Assembly: GCA_964344035.1 (NCBI GenBank)
Contig: CAYFLK010000004.1
Span: forward strand, 45,535-109,534
DNA length: 64,000 nucleotides
Reading direction: 5' to 3'
Source of the DNA: UBA1014 sp964344035
Lineage (GTDB): Bacteria; SAR324; NAC60-12
Below, one piece after another: positions 17,009 through 26,531 of the stretch. How positions within the stretch are numbered: position 1 is the first letter of the stretch; each line of letters starts with the position of its first letter. The notes beneath the pieces are model-generated. The model saw nothing but the letters and a program-made list of their open reading frames with translations. It searched no databases and was not told where the DNA came from. Made by a program: the position numbers and the translations under genes.

Positions 17009-17914
17009 TCAGGAAGGAGGGATAATACTTCGCTCAATAGCCGAGTCAAGCTCTTCGTATTCGTGATAGCCCAGAAAATCATATAATTCCTTGCGTGTTT
17101 GCATGCGATCCAGCATCCCCCGGGTTGTTCCTTCTCGAAACAGATCGGCATAGAACCCTTCCACCGACCGTGACGCAACACGCAGTGAGGACGCGGGCCA
17201 GATAACCAGTCTGCATCCAAGTTCTTCCAGTTCCTTGGCCGTAAGCATCGGGCTTCTGCCGAATTCAGTCATGTTTGCAAGCACGGGAATGCCGATTTCC
17301 TCGACAACCCGTCGGAACTGCTCCCGCTCCGTCAGGGCTTCCGGAAAAACCACATCCGCTCCGGCATCTCGATAGCAGCAAAGACGGGCCATGGTTTCAT
17401 CCATGCCGTACTGCGCGGCATCTGTCCGGGCAATTATCAGCATGTGTGTGCGTGCTTTTACAGCCGCATTTATTTTGGTTGCGAATTCCTTGGCAGGTAT
17501 CAACTGCTTGTGGCTCAGGTGTCCACATTTTTTAGGCAGCGACTGATCTTCAAGTTGCAATGCCGCCGCGCCGGCGGATTCAAGATCCGTGACAAGTTTC
17601 ATAACGTTCAAGACCCCGCCGTGTCCGGTATCGCCATCGACAATCACTGGAAGACCTGTTGCGCGATTGATCTGATGAACCGCGATGCACAAATCATCCG
17701 TGGTCAAAAGTCCCAGGTCCGGCAAGCCTCTTGAAGCAGACAATGCGGCACCGGACAAATAAACTGCCTCAAACCCCGCTTTTTTGGCCATCAGAGCAAA
17801 CAACGCATCGTGTGTGCCTGGTACGCGCAGTATTTCTGTCCGCGTTAATAGTTCCCCAAGCTTCTGACCCGAGGGGATTTCACCCCGGTTGATTCCTTCT
17901 AAACGGTTTTTCAT
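17009..17914 (-). CDS. prpB: Methylisocitrate lyase-like enzyme (isocitrate lyase/PEP mutase family)
   Basis: The 301-residue protein fits 2-methylisocitrate lyases, which split methylisocitrate to pyruvate and succinate in the methylcitrate cycle. The family's YLSGAALSASRGLPDLGL block is at residues 52-69, the metal-binding VDGDTGHG near 92, and the catalytic loop KKCGH near residue 126 (KKCGHLSHKQL). The KKCGH cysteine is diagnostic of lyases as opposed to PEP mutases. The active-site ARTD strand follows. No prpC or prpD lies next to it here, although an MmgE/PrpD-type gene is at 46552-47880. A neighbouring GFA and DUF1989 gene lie upstream on the same strand, and no TCA-cycle isocitrate lyase gene is in the window. 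Confidence 0.85.
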   Translation of the reverse strand: MKNRLEGINRGEIPSGQKLGELLTRTEILRVPGTHDALFALMAKKAGFEAVYLSGAALSASRGLPDLGLLTTDDLCIAVHQINRATGLPVIVDGDTGHGGVLNVMKLVTDLESAGAAALQLEDQSLPKKCGHLSHKQLIPAKEFATKINAAVKARTHMLIIARTDAAQYGMDETMARLCCYRDAGADVVFPEALTEREQFRRVVEEIGIPVLANMTEFGRSPMLTAKELEELGCRLVIWPASSLRVASRSVEGFYADLFREGTTRGMLDRMQTRKELYDFLGYHEYEELDSAIERSIIPPS

Positions 17915-17932
17915 ATATTTTGTGCTGTTGCC

Positions 17933-18343
17933 TCAGCCCCGTCCTTTTTCAAAACGTTCTGTGTTTTCATCCAGATGCGTGAACGGTAATGCACGTGTAG
18001 TCCAAACATTGAATTCAGGTTTAACAAAATTTGCATCTTCCAGACAACCCACGAAAACCGATTTGACTCCGGGGCGGCCTGAATTCTGCCCAAACAGCAG
18101 CGACCCGCATTTAGGGCAAAATTCCTTGGTCATGATGTTCCCGCTTTCTGCGGTGTGCTGGAACTGAACAGGCTCTCCACTTTCGAGGTTCAAATTCTCA
18201 ATTTTGAAAAAAAGGATCGTGGCAAAACTGGCCCCGGTCGCTTTTCTGCAATCGTTGCAGTGGCAGTTGCCCTGCATCAGCGGTTTCCCATTCAGTGTGA
18301 AGCGGATAGATCCGCAAAGACATTGGGCAGTGGTTTTGTTCAT
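17933..18343 (-). CDS. GFA/CENP-V family zinc protein
   Basis: A 136-residue protein with the GFA zinc-binding pattern: CLCGSI near residue 8, CHCNDC near 27, and CPKCGSLL near 78. The family was named after glutathione-dependent formaldehyde-activating enzyme, but most members are of unknown function. It ends 18 bases upstream of the lyase gene on the same strand, so the two are probably one transcript. Confidence 0.85.
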   Translation of the reverse strand: MNKTTAQCLCGSIRFTLNGKPLMQGNCHCNDCRKATGASFATILFFKIENLNLESGEPVQFQHTAESGNIMTKEFCPKCGSLLFGQNSGRPGVKSVFVGCLEDANFVKPEFNVWTTRALPFTHLDENTERFEKGRG

Positions 18344-18472
18344 ATGTTTCTCCTGGGAAAACAGTTGTCCTTGTGCGGATAATCTATCTCACAACAAATC
18401 AAATGAACAGGTTTCTTGAAATACCGGCAAGTCATTATCAATTTCAGTCAATATCCTTATAGGGTTTATGAT

Positions 18473-19072
18473 TCAAATGATTTGAAAATGAGCTTCGGTT
18501 GTTTTCCCCAAACGGCCATTGACCGGCAATATATCCTGTGGACAGGCTGAAAAGGCGATGATTAAATCCATTTCTGCGCGAAAGATCACAAAACTCCCGC
18601 AAGTGGAAACTGGTTCTTCCCAGGACAGATCACCCTTGCATGTCCAGTGGATATTCATGAATAAATTCAGAGGACTTGGAGTTTCAGGTTCTTGTAAACC
18701 GAGTTTATCCATTGCCGTGGTCAGGTTGTCGGTGCAGTTGTCATGGTATTCAGTGCAGCCGAGAAGAAAATATCGCGGGTTGTCGCAGGCAGCCATCAAG
18801 GTGTCATGAACTCCCCCTGAAGTATCTTCTGTAAGAGTCAGCATCGGCCTGCGAAGATTGGTGACCAACGTATCACCTTTGTGTGGAATGAGTTTCATGA
18901 AATACGGGCGGCTGTGTTCCATTGACATGAATTCGTTCAAATTCCGCGAATTGAATGCCCATGTGTCAACAACCTGAGAACCATGCGTGTTAATCACTTT
19001 GACTGACTGACCTGCAGCGATCCTTGCCGCTTTTCCTTTTCTTGCCGGGATAGTTTGAAGCTCGTGATTCAT
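18473..19072 (-). CDS. DUF1989 (urea carboxylase-associated) family protein
   Basis: A 199-residue cytoplasmic protein of the DUF1989 group, found next to urea carboxylase or amino-acid transporters in other genomes. The block VDTWAFNSRN near residue 36, GDTLVTNLRRPMLTL near 66, CTEYHDNC near 105 and the LNLFMN strand near 132 are visible. The CTEYHDNC motif and downstream histidine-containing strands suggest a metal-binding cupin-type site. Its role here is unknown. No urea carboxylase or urease genes are visible around it. Confidence 0.75.
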   Translation of the reverse strand: MNHELQTIPARKGKAARIAAGQSVKVINTHGSQVVDTWAFNSRNLNEFMSMEHSRPYFMKLIPHKGDTLVTNLRRPMLTLTEDTSGGVHDTLMAACDNPRYFLLGCTEYHDNCTDNLTTAMDKLGLQEPETPSPLNLFMNIHWTCKGDLSWEEPVSTCGSFVIFRAEMDLIIAFSACPQDILPVNGRLGKTTEAHFQII

Positions 19073-20047
19073 TTGGTCTGCCTTTCTGTTGCTTCTTTCA
19101 AAATAGAAGCAAGCCTATGGAGTGGTAAAATGTCTGTCACCGTGTACTCTGGTTGTGCTCTGACATTCAATGACAAACATCGAAACTGCTTGCGCATGTC
19201 CGCAGTTTGTCACAAATAGAAGCCGCTGTCATTAATATGAACTGCCTGGTAGTCACGGCAAGGGAAAAACCCGGAGGGGTCCAATTCAATAGTTTTGTTT
19301 TGATCGAACAGTTTTCCAAGAAGCAGTCAGCTTGTTTTTTTGACATGTGGTACTGATATTGTGAACTGATTTACTCAGGATTATTGCTTACATAAGTTAT
19401 TGATATCATGATGGCATATCACATATCAATGCTATATGAACACGCTTCACGTTTTTCAAACTAAACGGCAGGAAACAGATTTGTGTTTTTCGTCAGCACT
19501 CATAAAGATTCTTCATGCAAACATCATATTTGACATTTGGAAAAAACATGATAACTTTTATTCGCCAGCCGGTTATCGGTTCAGTCAATAGGGTCGCGAT
19601 CATACGTGTCTACCCAACTTGTTCGCACCTGAAAAACCAGCATTGATTGCAATTGGATTTCCCCGGCTGGTTTCTCTCCGTTATCCCCAGTTTCTTGAAC
19701 AAAAACCCCCCTGTCTCAAGCAAACTCTTTTTTTTGATGTGCTTTGATTAAAATTCAAATGTGAAGGGAGGCTTCCTATTGCCAGATTATAATCAGCTAT
19801 ATTTCTGATACCGGGCAATCACTTTGGTGCATCGGCAAGAAACTGTTGTGTGTGAGCGGAGCAACAGGAGTGGTAACGGTTGAATACATGCTTTACGTGT
19901 ATCAACAGTTTGAAAAAAACCGGTTCTGGTGCAATTCATGAATTGACAACTCCAACACAGATAATACATGCTGTTATAACTTGAGCGCTGCGGGGGCAAT
20001 TCTCAACAGCTTCATACCATTTTCGATTCCATGACAGGGGATGACAC
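19073..20047. other. Long noncoding region upstream of fliG
   Basis: Nearly 1 kb without an acceptable gene; the longest frame (19793-19999, minus) has no family resemblance. It contains an 8-bp hairpin at 19089-19112 (TTGCTTCT / AGAAGCAA) that would lie in the leader of the DUF1989 gene, and AT-rich stretches with a TTGACA (19941-19946) but no well-spaced -10. It could hold a lost gene, a regulatory RNA or simply divergent regulatory sequence for DUF1989 and fliG. Confidence 0.5.
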
Positions 20048-21058
20048 ATGAGTGTAGGAAAAATGACCGGACCGAAAAAGGCAGCCATACTGTTGCTTGC
20101 ACTCGGAGAAGACGCCGCGGCCGAAGTGATGAAAAACCTTGAAGAGGTTGAAATTCAGCAGGTCGGTTATTTCATGACCCGTTTCACCGATATTGCACCG
20201 GAAGAAGTCGATATTGTGCTTGAGGAGTTTTACCGCAATTCAGTGGTCCAGGAAGAAGGTGTGAGTGTCACTGCGTCTCCTGATTTTGTGAGAAATGCTC
20301 TCAACAAGGCCGTTGGAGCCGAACGGGCCAAGGAACTTGCCGACAATCTCAGAGCGGGTGGTGAGGAATCCGGTCTCGACTCACTGCGTTTCATTGATCC
20401 GGTAATGATTTCAAACTACATACGCAATGAACACCCCCAGACCATTGCTCTCGTACTGTCATACCTGAACAACATTGAACAATCTTCCACGGTCCTGCGC
20501 ACCTTGCCGGAAAGCGTGCAGGCAGACGTGGTTTACCGCATGGCAACCATGGAGAGCATCCCACCCGGAGTGGTGCAGGAAATGAATGATGTGCTTATGG
20601 AAGAAATGAAAGCCGCGGGAAGCGGAGTTGCAAAAGTCGGAGGTATCGAACCGGTTGCGGAAATCCTCAACTCGGTGGATAAATCGACTGAAACACGAAT
20701 CCTGGCCACAATTGAGGAATCCAATCCCGACCTTGCCGAACAAATCCGTGAATTAATGTTCACCTTTGAAGACCTGGCGCTGATAGACAGCAAACAGATG
20801 CAGACGGTGATGAAAGACGTGGACCAGGCGGATTTGGTGCTGGCGCTGAAAACCGCAAGTGACGCGATTAAAGAACTGATTTTCAGCAGCATGTCATCGA
20901 GGGCCGCTGAAATGGTGCGTGATGATCTGGAAAATCTTGGTCCGGTAAAGGTATCCGATGTGGAAGCCGCGCAGCAGAAAATTATTAAAGTGGTCAAGAA
21001 ACTGGAAGAAGACGGCACCATTGTGATTGCCGGTGCAGGTGGGAGCGACGTGGTTTAA
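20048..21058 (+). CDS. fliG: Flagellar motor switch protein FliG
   Basis: FliG is the rotor protein that interacts with the stator (MotA) and sets motor torque. The 336-residue length is normal. The N-terminal domain begins KKAAILLLALGED near residue 10; the EHPQT motif is near residue 128 in the middle domain; and the C-terminal torque helix has RAAEMVRDDLENLGPV near 285. The gene has no flagellar neighbours here: it stands alone between a long intergenic region and an M24 peptidase on the opposite strand. FliN is encoded 33 kb away, also apart from other flagellar genes. Confidence 0.97.
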   Translation: MSVGKMTGPKKAAILLLALGEDAAAEVMKNLEEVEIQQVGYFMTRFTDIAPEEVDIVLEEFYRNSVVQEEGVSVTASPDFVRNALNKAVGAERAKELADNLRAGGEESGLDSLRFIDPVMISNYIRNEHPQTIALVLSYLNNIEQSSTVLRTLPESVQADVVYRMATMESIPPGVVQEMNDVLMEEMKAAGSGVAKVGGIEPVAEILNSVDKSTETRILATIEESNPDLAEQIRELMFTFEDLALIDSKQMQTVMKDVDQADLVLALKTASDAIKELIFSSMSSRAAEMVRDDLENLGPVKVSDVEAAQQKIIKVVKKLEEDGTIVIAGAGGSDVV

Positions 21059-21097
21059 TGCAAAACCTTCTCAATATTGCGCTCAAGCAATCACGTA

Positions 21098-22273
21098 TCA
21101 CTGGACAAGCGGCATTTCTGCTGGCGCACGATGGGTTAGCAGTTCAGCGCCATGTTCACGGATTACGATGTTTTCCTCATGAACCATCATTCTGCCACCC
21201 CCATAACTCAACCCCGGTTCCAGTGTAATTGCCATCCCCGGCGCCAAGCGGGTGTGGTCAAATGCGGCGATTGAAGGCCATTCGGTCAATTGCATCCCAA
21301 GTCCATGTCCTAATCTCCCAACCGAACTGTCAAGCGCTCCTCCTGTAACTAATACTCTGTTCATGGCACTGAAGACTTCCGCGCAAGTCGCGTCCGGACG
21401 AGCGGCTTCAAGTCCCGCTTCAGTAGCCTGGTAAACTGTACGGTAAGCGGATTTTGTTGAGGAATCGACCCTGCCGAAAGCAAAATTTCGGTCAAAATCG
21501 CAGAAATATCCTTCTAAAATACACCCGGTATCAAGGATCAACACGTCTCCTTCAATCACCGGTTTATCTCCTGGAGGGGAAATTATGTCCTTGTAGCCAC
21601 CCTCACCAGCCCCTCCAACAAGGTATGAAACTTCATCCACTCCGCATCTGAGGCATTCCATTTTGAACAATTTGAAAATCTCCCGTTCCGTTAAACCCGG
21701 ATGAAGCAGCCCGGGGAGCGCTTCAAAGGCAGCGGATACCAATGTACATACGGTCGTGATTTTTTCGATTTCTGCTTCAGATTTAACCATTCTCAAACTG
21801 CTGATAAGCGGGGTGGCATCAACAAAGCCGGCAGGTTTCATGGTATCACGCAACCTCTCGAAATCCAGCAGAGGCATCCTCAACTGTGACTCATGCCCCA
21901 TCGGCATTCCGATGCACGCAGCAAACCCAGCAAGTTCCTGAATGGCGCCAAGAAGCAGGTTAACCCCGTCATCCTCCGGCCTGGGCGCAGGCCAGCAGCG
22001 TATGTCTTCCAGCCAGGTCCGTGCCATGCACTCCCTGCCGATTTCCGGGATAACCGCTACCGGTTTCCCGGTATTTGGCAGCAGCAGGAACCACGGGCGT
22101 GTCGGGCTTTGCCAGAACTGGGTGTGAAATCCGCTGAAATACCGGACCTCCGGTTCGGTGCACAGCATGAGGATGTCAATTCCTGACTCTTGCATCAGAC
22201 GCTGCGCGCGTATTGTCCGGTTTTCAAATTCTTCATCCGGGAAACCCCGGACCGGCGAAGCAGTGGTGTTCAT
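21098..22273 (-). CDS. M24-family metallopeptidase (Xaa-Pro peptidase-like)
   Basis: A 391-residue pita-bread hydrolase. An N-terminal creatinase-type domain (about 1-165) has the RYFSGF motif near 44. The metallopeptidase half carries all five metal ligands of the family: LDTG near 246, CDFDRNF near 257, HGLGM near 325, LEPGL near 350 and the final VHEENIV glutamate near 367. It is convergent with fliG and divergent from the BMP transporter genes. Dipeptidase, creatinase and DMSP-lyase activities all occur in this fold, so substrate is open; Xaa-Pro dipeptide cleavage is the default inference. Confidence 0.85.
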   Translation of the reverse strand: MNTTASPVRGFPDEEFENRTIRAQRLMQESGIDILMLCTEPEVRYFSGFHTQFWQSPTRPWFLLLPNTGKPVAVIPEIGRECMARTWLEDIRCWPAPRPEDDGVNLLLGAIQELAGFAACIGMPMGHESQLRMPLLDFERLRDTMKPAGFVDATPLISSLRMVKSEAEIEKITTVCTLVSAAFEALPGLLHPGLTEREIFKLFKMECLRCGVDEVSYLVGGAGEGGYKDIISPPGDKPVIEGDVLILDTGCILEGYFCDFDRNFAFGRVDSSTKSAYRTVYQATEAGLEAARPDATCAEVFSAMNRVLVTGGALDSSVGRLGHGLGMQLTEWPSIAAFDHTRLAPGMAITLEPGLSYGGGRMMVHEENIVIREHGAELLTHRAPAEMPLVQ

Positions 22274-22575
22274 ATTTTTTTAACTGCTAAAAAAAAGAAG
22301 TGAGCTAAATTGCAAGCCTGACATCAAATCCGGACTGTTCAATTTTACAATTGACAATGAATTTTAGACAAGTTAGAAGAAGTCTTCTTTTTCAGGGGCA
22401 GTTGAAATTATGGCGGAAATACTGATGCAGCCGGACGGTTAATTGCCATAATTTGTCGCAGGTTCTGTATTTCCATCACCGCAAGCAGGTGTGTGCGGGA
22501 ATTGCTTTCCTATCATTTACACTGTGGTTCCTGCCCGTTCTTGGTCCACAGCGAAAACCATCAGAGGAGAATGTA
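22274..22575. other. Divergent intergenic region between M24 gene and bmpA-like gene
   Basis: This AT-rich stretch should contain the promoters of the two divergent units. A candidate -35 (TTGACA at 22353-22358) lies on the plus strand, without a convincing -10. The upstream in-frame extension of the BMP gene to 22453 lacks a signal peptide and a ribosome site, so I treat it as noncoding. Confidence 0.4.
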
Positions 22576-23610
22576 ATGATGAAAAACTCAAAACCCTCAT
22601 GTTTCCTGAAACACTCGTTTTACCAGGCTGCGCGGAACGCGTTGCGACTGTTTGCAGCGGGTTTGATCATCGGAGGATTAATACTGCAGCCGGCATATGC
22701 GGGAGGTTTGAAAGTAGCAGCTGTGTTTGAAACTCCGATTGAAGAACCATGGGTCAATCAGATCCATGTCGCCCTGCTTCAAGCAAAAAAAGAAATGGGA
22801 ATTGAATACACCTGGTCGGAAAGCGTGAAATCCGCTGATTTCGCCCGTGTGATGCGTGAATTTGCAGAGGGCGGCTACCAGTTGATCACCGGAGACTCCT
22901 TTGGCGCGGAACGCATTTCACGACGGGTGGCCCGGGACTATCCTGGTGTGGCATTTGTTTTCGGTTCGGGGATCGGCCCCGCCGAACCCAACTTCGGAGT
23001 ATTCGACAACTGGATTCATGAACCCGCGTATCTTTCAGGAATGATCGCCGGGAAAATGACCAAAACAAACATCCTTGGAGTGGTCGCCGCAATGCCGATT
23101 CCTGAAGTCAACCGGCTTTCCAATGCATTCTGTAACGGCGCCAAAGAAGTGAACAATAAAGTGCGCTGCAAGTTCTCGTTCATCGGTTCCTTCTTTGACC
23201 CGCCCAAAGCCAAGGAAGCTGCGTTGGCTCAAATTGAAGCAGGCGCGGACGTTCTTTATGCGGAACGTTTTGGTGTCATCGAAGCTGCCGCGGAAAAAGG
23301 CGCTCTGGCGATTTCCAACATGTCAGACCAGGCATCGCTCGGACCGGACACGGTGATCACCGGTCCTGTCTGGGATATGTGGCCCACCATCAAACACGTT
23401 GTGACCCTGGTCAAAGCAGGAGTCTTCACCGCGCAGGATTTTGGAGGTTTTTCCTTCATGGGAAAAGGTGGATCATACCTAGCCCCTTATCACAAGTGGG
23501 ACGACAAGCTTCCCGCGGAAGTGAAATCGATGGTTGAGAAACGCAAAAACGAAATACTGGATGGCACCTTCCGTGTCGATATTGATGAAAGCACGCCTAA
23601 ATCCGGCTGA
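22576..23610 (+). CDS. BMP-family ABC substrate-binding protein
   Basis: A 344-residue periplasmic protein of the basic membrane protein family, which binds nucleosides or related ligands for an ABC transporter. A signal sequence covers residues 1-43 with a cleavage site after AYA. The mature protein has the family pattern: VAAVFETPIEEPWVNQIH near 46, the GDSFG strand near 112, and VFGSGIG. I choose ATG 22576 because it has GAGGAGA six bases upstream; the longer frame back to 22453 adds an unlikely N-terminus. It is the first gene of a BMP, ATPase, permease, permease and deaminase set. A strong hairpin follows the gene, separating it from the ATPase. Confidence 0.9.
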   Translation: MMKNSKPSCFLKHSFYQAARNALRLFAAGLIIGGLILQPAYAGGLKVAAVFETPIEEPWVNQIHVALLQAKKEMGIEYTWSESVKSADFARVMREFAEGGYQLITGDSFGAERISRRVARDYPGVAFVFGSGIGPAEPNFGVFDNWIHEPAYLSGMIAGKMTKTNILGVVAAMPIPEVNRLSNAFCNGAKEVNNKVRCKFSFIGSFFDPPKAKEAALAQIEAGADVLYAERFGVIEAAAEKGALAISNMSDQASLGPDTVITGPVWDMWPTIKHVVTLVKAGVFTAQDFGGFSFMGKGGSYLAPYHKWDDKLPAEVKSMVEKRKNEILDGTFRVDIDESTPKSG

Positions 23611-23629
23611 TTTTATTTTTTAACACATC

Positions 23630-23658
23630 CCGGCTTTCCACCTGTTGCGGAAAGCCGG
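23630..23658 (+). promoter_or_regulatory. Intergenic 10-bp perfect hairpin
   Basis: CCGGCTTTCC (23630-23639) pairs with GGAAAGCCGG (23649-23658) across a 9-base loop. There is no U-tract after it, so it is more likely an mRNA-stabilising or attenuating structure that lets the binding protein be made in excess over the ATPase and permeases. Confidence 0.6.
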
Positions 23659-23740
23659 CGTTGATGACACCTTCCGCACAACCTGCTGGTTTTACACCCG
23701 GACCCCATCACGAATTAATAATTCCCGCGTCTCGTACTTT

Positions 23741-25258
23741 ATGACCGAACCTGTTCCTTTGCTCTACATGCGCGGCATCTGCAAGCGTTTTGGGACGGTT
23801 TTGGCTAACAACCAGGTTGATCTCACTCTCAGAAGCGGTGACATCCTCGGACTGCTCGGTGAAAACGGAGCCGGCAAGACGACATTGATGAATATCCTTT
23901 TCGGCGCCTATCAAGCCGATGCCGGTGCAATAGCCATCCATGGTAAACCGGCAGTTATTCATTCTTCCGCTGATGCCCTCAAGCTCGGGATCGGAATGGT
24001 CCATCAGCATTTCCATCTCGTGCATCGTCACTCTGTCCTGGAAAACCTGATGGTTGGAGAACCCGGCAGGAGCGGCAGGCTTAACAAAAACTGGGCCTGT
24101 GTTCGTCTGCAGGAACTCGCAACCCGATATGGGCTAAAACTGACCCCGGATGCCATAGTTTCGGATCTCACCATCGGCGAACAACAGCGGCTCGAAATTA
24201 TCAAGGCCTTGTTTCGAAATGCACGTATTCTGATTCTTGATGAACCTACCGCGGTTCTGACGCCCAAGGAGGCGGATGGTCTCTTTGATGCACTGCGTTC
24301 CCTTGCCGCAAGCGGCATTGGAATCATATTCATCAGTCACAAACTGCATGAAGTAAAATCGGTGACTAACCGGGTCGTTGTCATGCGTAAAGGCAAAGTG
24401 TCGGCAGTTGTGGATGACCCGAAAGAAGTCAGCGAGCGTGAATTGGCACAATTAATGTGTGGACACGAACTATCCCCGCCTGAGAAATCGTCATCAAAAA
24501 CTGGGAAAGTACTGCTCAAACTTACTGATATTTCGACCAGCGACCATAATCGCACGGTGCTGAAACAAATATCCTTGAATGTGAGGAGTGGAGAGATTTT
24601 GGGCATTGCGGGCGTTTCCGGAAATGGCCAGCGGGAACTTGCGGATGTGATCGCAGGAATCCTTCAACCCACGAGTGGCAGTTTTGAAGTCAATGGAAAG
24701 ATGGTTCCAAAAACAAGCCCCCGGGTCATGCAGAAACTGAAAATTGGGCGTATCCCTGAAGACCGCATGACGACTGGGCTGGTCACCACAATGCCTCTTT
24801 CCACATCCATGGTTCTGCCCTGGATAACCAGATCAAACTTCAATCGACACGGAATCCTCAGGCTGAAAGAAATCAGGGGATTTACACATGAATTAATTGA
24901 GCGTTTCGGAATACAGGCGGCAGGTCCTGAAGTGCGCACGGGAACGCTTTCAGGAGGAAACCTGCAGAAAGCGCTGCTTGCCCGGGAAATGTCATTTGAA
25001 CCTGAGGTACTGCTTGCAGCGCAGCCTACCCGCGGACTTGATGTGGCCGCGGCGGCTTTTGTTCACCGTCGATTTTTGATGTTGCGTGATAAAGGAGGGG
25101 CTATCATCCTCATCAGCGAGGATCTTGAAGAATTGTTCGCCTTGTGCGATCGACTTGCGGTGATGTACGAAGGTAGAATCATTGGCGAGCGAAGCATTAA
25201 GGAAGCATCGGTTGAAGAAATTGTAATGTTGATGGCCGGAGTAGCAACTGCAGCATGA
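23741..25258 (+). CDS. ABC transporter ATPase, double-domain nucleoside type
   Basis: A protein of about 505 residues with two ABC domains, as in the sugar and BMP/nucleoside importers. Domain 1: GENGAGKTT Walker A (about residues 44-52), LTIGEQQR signature near 145, Walker B LILDEPTAVL near 168. Domain 2: degenerate Walker A (GVSGNGQREL near 292), LSGGNLQKA signature near 404, and QPTRGLDVAAA near 430 in place of the usual DEPTRGLD. The second site therefore looks catalytically weaker. I start at ATG 23741 (MTEPVP), since the extra 32 codons back to 23645 are unlike the family. Same strand as the binding protein and two permeases. Confidence 0.92.
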   Translation: MTEPVPLLYMRGICKRFGTVLANNQVDLTLRSGDILGLLGENGAGKTTLMNILFGAYQADAGAIAIHGKPAVIHSSADALKLGIGMVHQHFHLVHRHSVLENLMVGEPGRSGRLNKNWACVRLQELATRYGLKLTPDAIVSDLTIGEQQRLEIIKALFRNARILILDEPTAVLTPKEADGLFDALRSLAASGIGIIFISHKLHEVKSVTNRVVVMRKGKVSAVVDDPKEVSERELAQLMCGHELSPPEKSSSKTGKVLLKLTDISTSDHNRTVLKQISLNVRSGEILGIAGVSGNGQRELADVIAGILQPTSGSFEVNGKMVPKTSPRVMQKLKIGRIPEDRMTTGLVTTMPLSTSMVLPWITRSNFNRHGILRLKEIRGFTHELIERFGIQAAGPEVRTGTLSGGNLQKALLAREMSFEPEVLLAAQPTRGLDVAAAAFVHRRFLMLRDKGGAIILISEDLEELFALCDRLAVMYEGRIIGERSIKEASVEEIVMLMAGVATAA

Positions 25259-25310
25259 ACACACAAAAAAAGGGCTGTGGTTCATTGGTAAATGCTCTTT
25301 CATCTGAATT

Positions 25311-25405
25311 ATCATACCCACGAAAGTGGGAATCTGGAACGTGGCGAAATCTCCGGATTCCTTCGCATGAGCCCCGCTTATCCGCTAAGCTCCGCCCGGA
25401 ATGAC
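25311..25405. repeat. REP-like palindromic repeat with GAAA tetraloop
   Basis: CCCAC (25317-25321), GAAA, GTGGG (25326-25330) form a perfect 5-bp stem with a GNRA tetraloop, followed by GAATCTGGA and, 65 bases on, CGGAATGAC. This is the look of the widespread CCCGCGAAAGCGGGAATCCAG-type extragenic palindromes (here with A/T swaps). It lies between the ATPase and the first permease gene. Confidence 0.5.
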
Positions 25406-25463
25406 TAAACTAGAGATCAGCATTTACAAATAATCCACCACCAAAAAATGAAGTCTTGACTCC

Positions 25464-26528
25464 ATGCATCTTCGCCTTGAACTCAGGGAACAGACCCCTG
25501 TTTGGCTCAACTTAGTCCTGCCGGTCACGGCTATCCTGGGCACGCTGCTGTTATGCAGCGGGCTGGTAGCGCTCTCAGGAGCGAATGTCTTGAATGCATA
25601 TTCGAAGCTGTTTCTGAGCGCCGTTTCCAGTCGTTTTAACCTTGTGGAAACGTTCGTCAAAGCCACGCCGTTGATCTTCACCGGCCTGGCGGTAGCAGTG
25701 GCCTTCAGGGCAAAGTTCTGGAACATCGGGGCGGAAGGACAACTGCTATGCGGCGCGATGGCGGCGGCTTTCGTGGGAGGCCTCGAAGTGTTGCCTCCGT
25801 TCACACTGGTTTCGCTGATGATTATTGCTTCCGCACTTGCCGGGGCTTGCTGGGCGCTGCTGCCTGCAATTTTACGCACCCGGTTCAAGGTGGACGATGT
25901 GGTTACGACCCTGCTCCTCAACTTTGTAATCTTTTACCTTATGACGGCGCTACTCGACGGACCGTGGAAAGACCCGCTCAGCGGGTATCCGGATTCGCCG
26001 GACATCCGTATGGACGCGGAATTTCCCATCCTCCTTCGTGCCACCAGGCTGCACCTTGGGGTCATGCTTTCAATCCTTTCCGCACCCTTGGTCTGGTTGA
26101 TCATCCGCCGTACAAGTCTTGGATTTGCCATCAGTGTTGTGGGAGAAAACCCGACTGCCGCGGCTTATGGAGGGATTCCAATCACCCGCGTGCTCCTTTA
26201 TACTGCCGCCATTTCCGGCGCCCTTGCGGGGCTTGCGGGGGCCGGCGAAGTCGGAGGTCTGCATTTCCAGGTGATGGCCGGGATATCTCCGGGATATGGG
26301 TACACAGGAATCGTCATTGCCATGCTGGCCAGACTCAACCCGCTGGGAGTGGTTCCCGCGGCGCTTTTCTTCGCGGTAGTTGTAACTGGCGCTGAAGCAA
26401 TGTCCCGGGCCACCGGCGTCCCCGTTTTTCTCGCGGATGTCATTCAGGGTACTGCTTTGGTGACCATGGTGATTGCCCAACTTTTTACCACGTACCGTTT
26501 GCGCACAAATCTTTCCGCCGAAGGTTAA
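25464..26528 (+). CDS. ABC transporter permease, nucleoside (BMP) type, subunit 1
   Basis: A 354-residue integral membrane protein of the branched-chain/ribose-type permease family. Eight to nine hydrophobic segments are evident. The FTGLAVAVAFRAKFWNIGAEGQ block near residue 71-92 and GENPTAAAYGGI near 228 are the family's conserved regions, with the NIGAEGQL motif typical of the YufP group. It is the partner of the next gene (4 bases away) and of the double ATPase. Confidence 0.9.
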   Translation: MHLRLELREQTPVWLNLVLPVTAILGTLLLCSGLVALSGANVLNAYSKLFLSAVSSRFNLVETFVKATPLIFTGLAVAVAFRAKFWNIGAEGQLLCGAMAAAFVGGLEVLPPFTLVSLMIIASALAGACWALLPAILRTRFKVDDVVTTLLLNFVIFYLMTALLDGPWKDPLSGYPDSPDIRMDAEFPILLRATRLHLGVMLSILSAPLVWLIIRRTSLGFAISVVGENPTAAAYGGIPITRVLLYTAAISGALAGLAGAGEVGGLHFQVMAGISPGYGYTGIVIAMLARLNPLGVVPAALFFAVVVTGAEAMSRATGVPVFLADVIQGTALVTMVIAQLFTTYRLRTNLSAEG

Positions 26529-26531
26529 ACT

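Noticed and set aside
19793..19999. 68-codon minus ORF upstream of fliG
   Set aside because: No motif or ribosome site; looks like random open frame.
22453..22575. Upstream extension of the BMP gene
   Set aside because: The internal ATG 22576 has a good ribosome site and begins the signal peptide; the extension has no homology.
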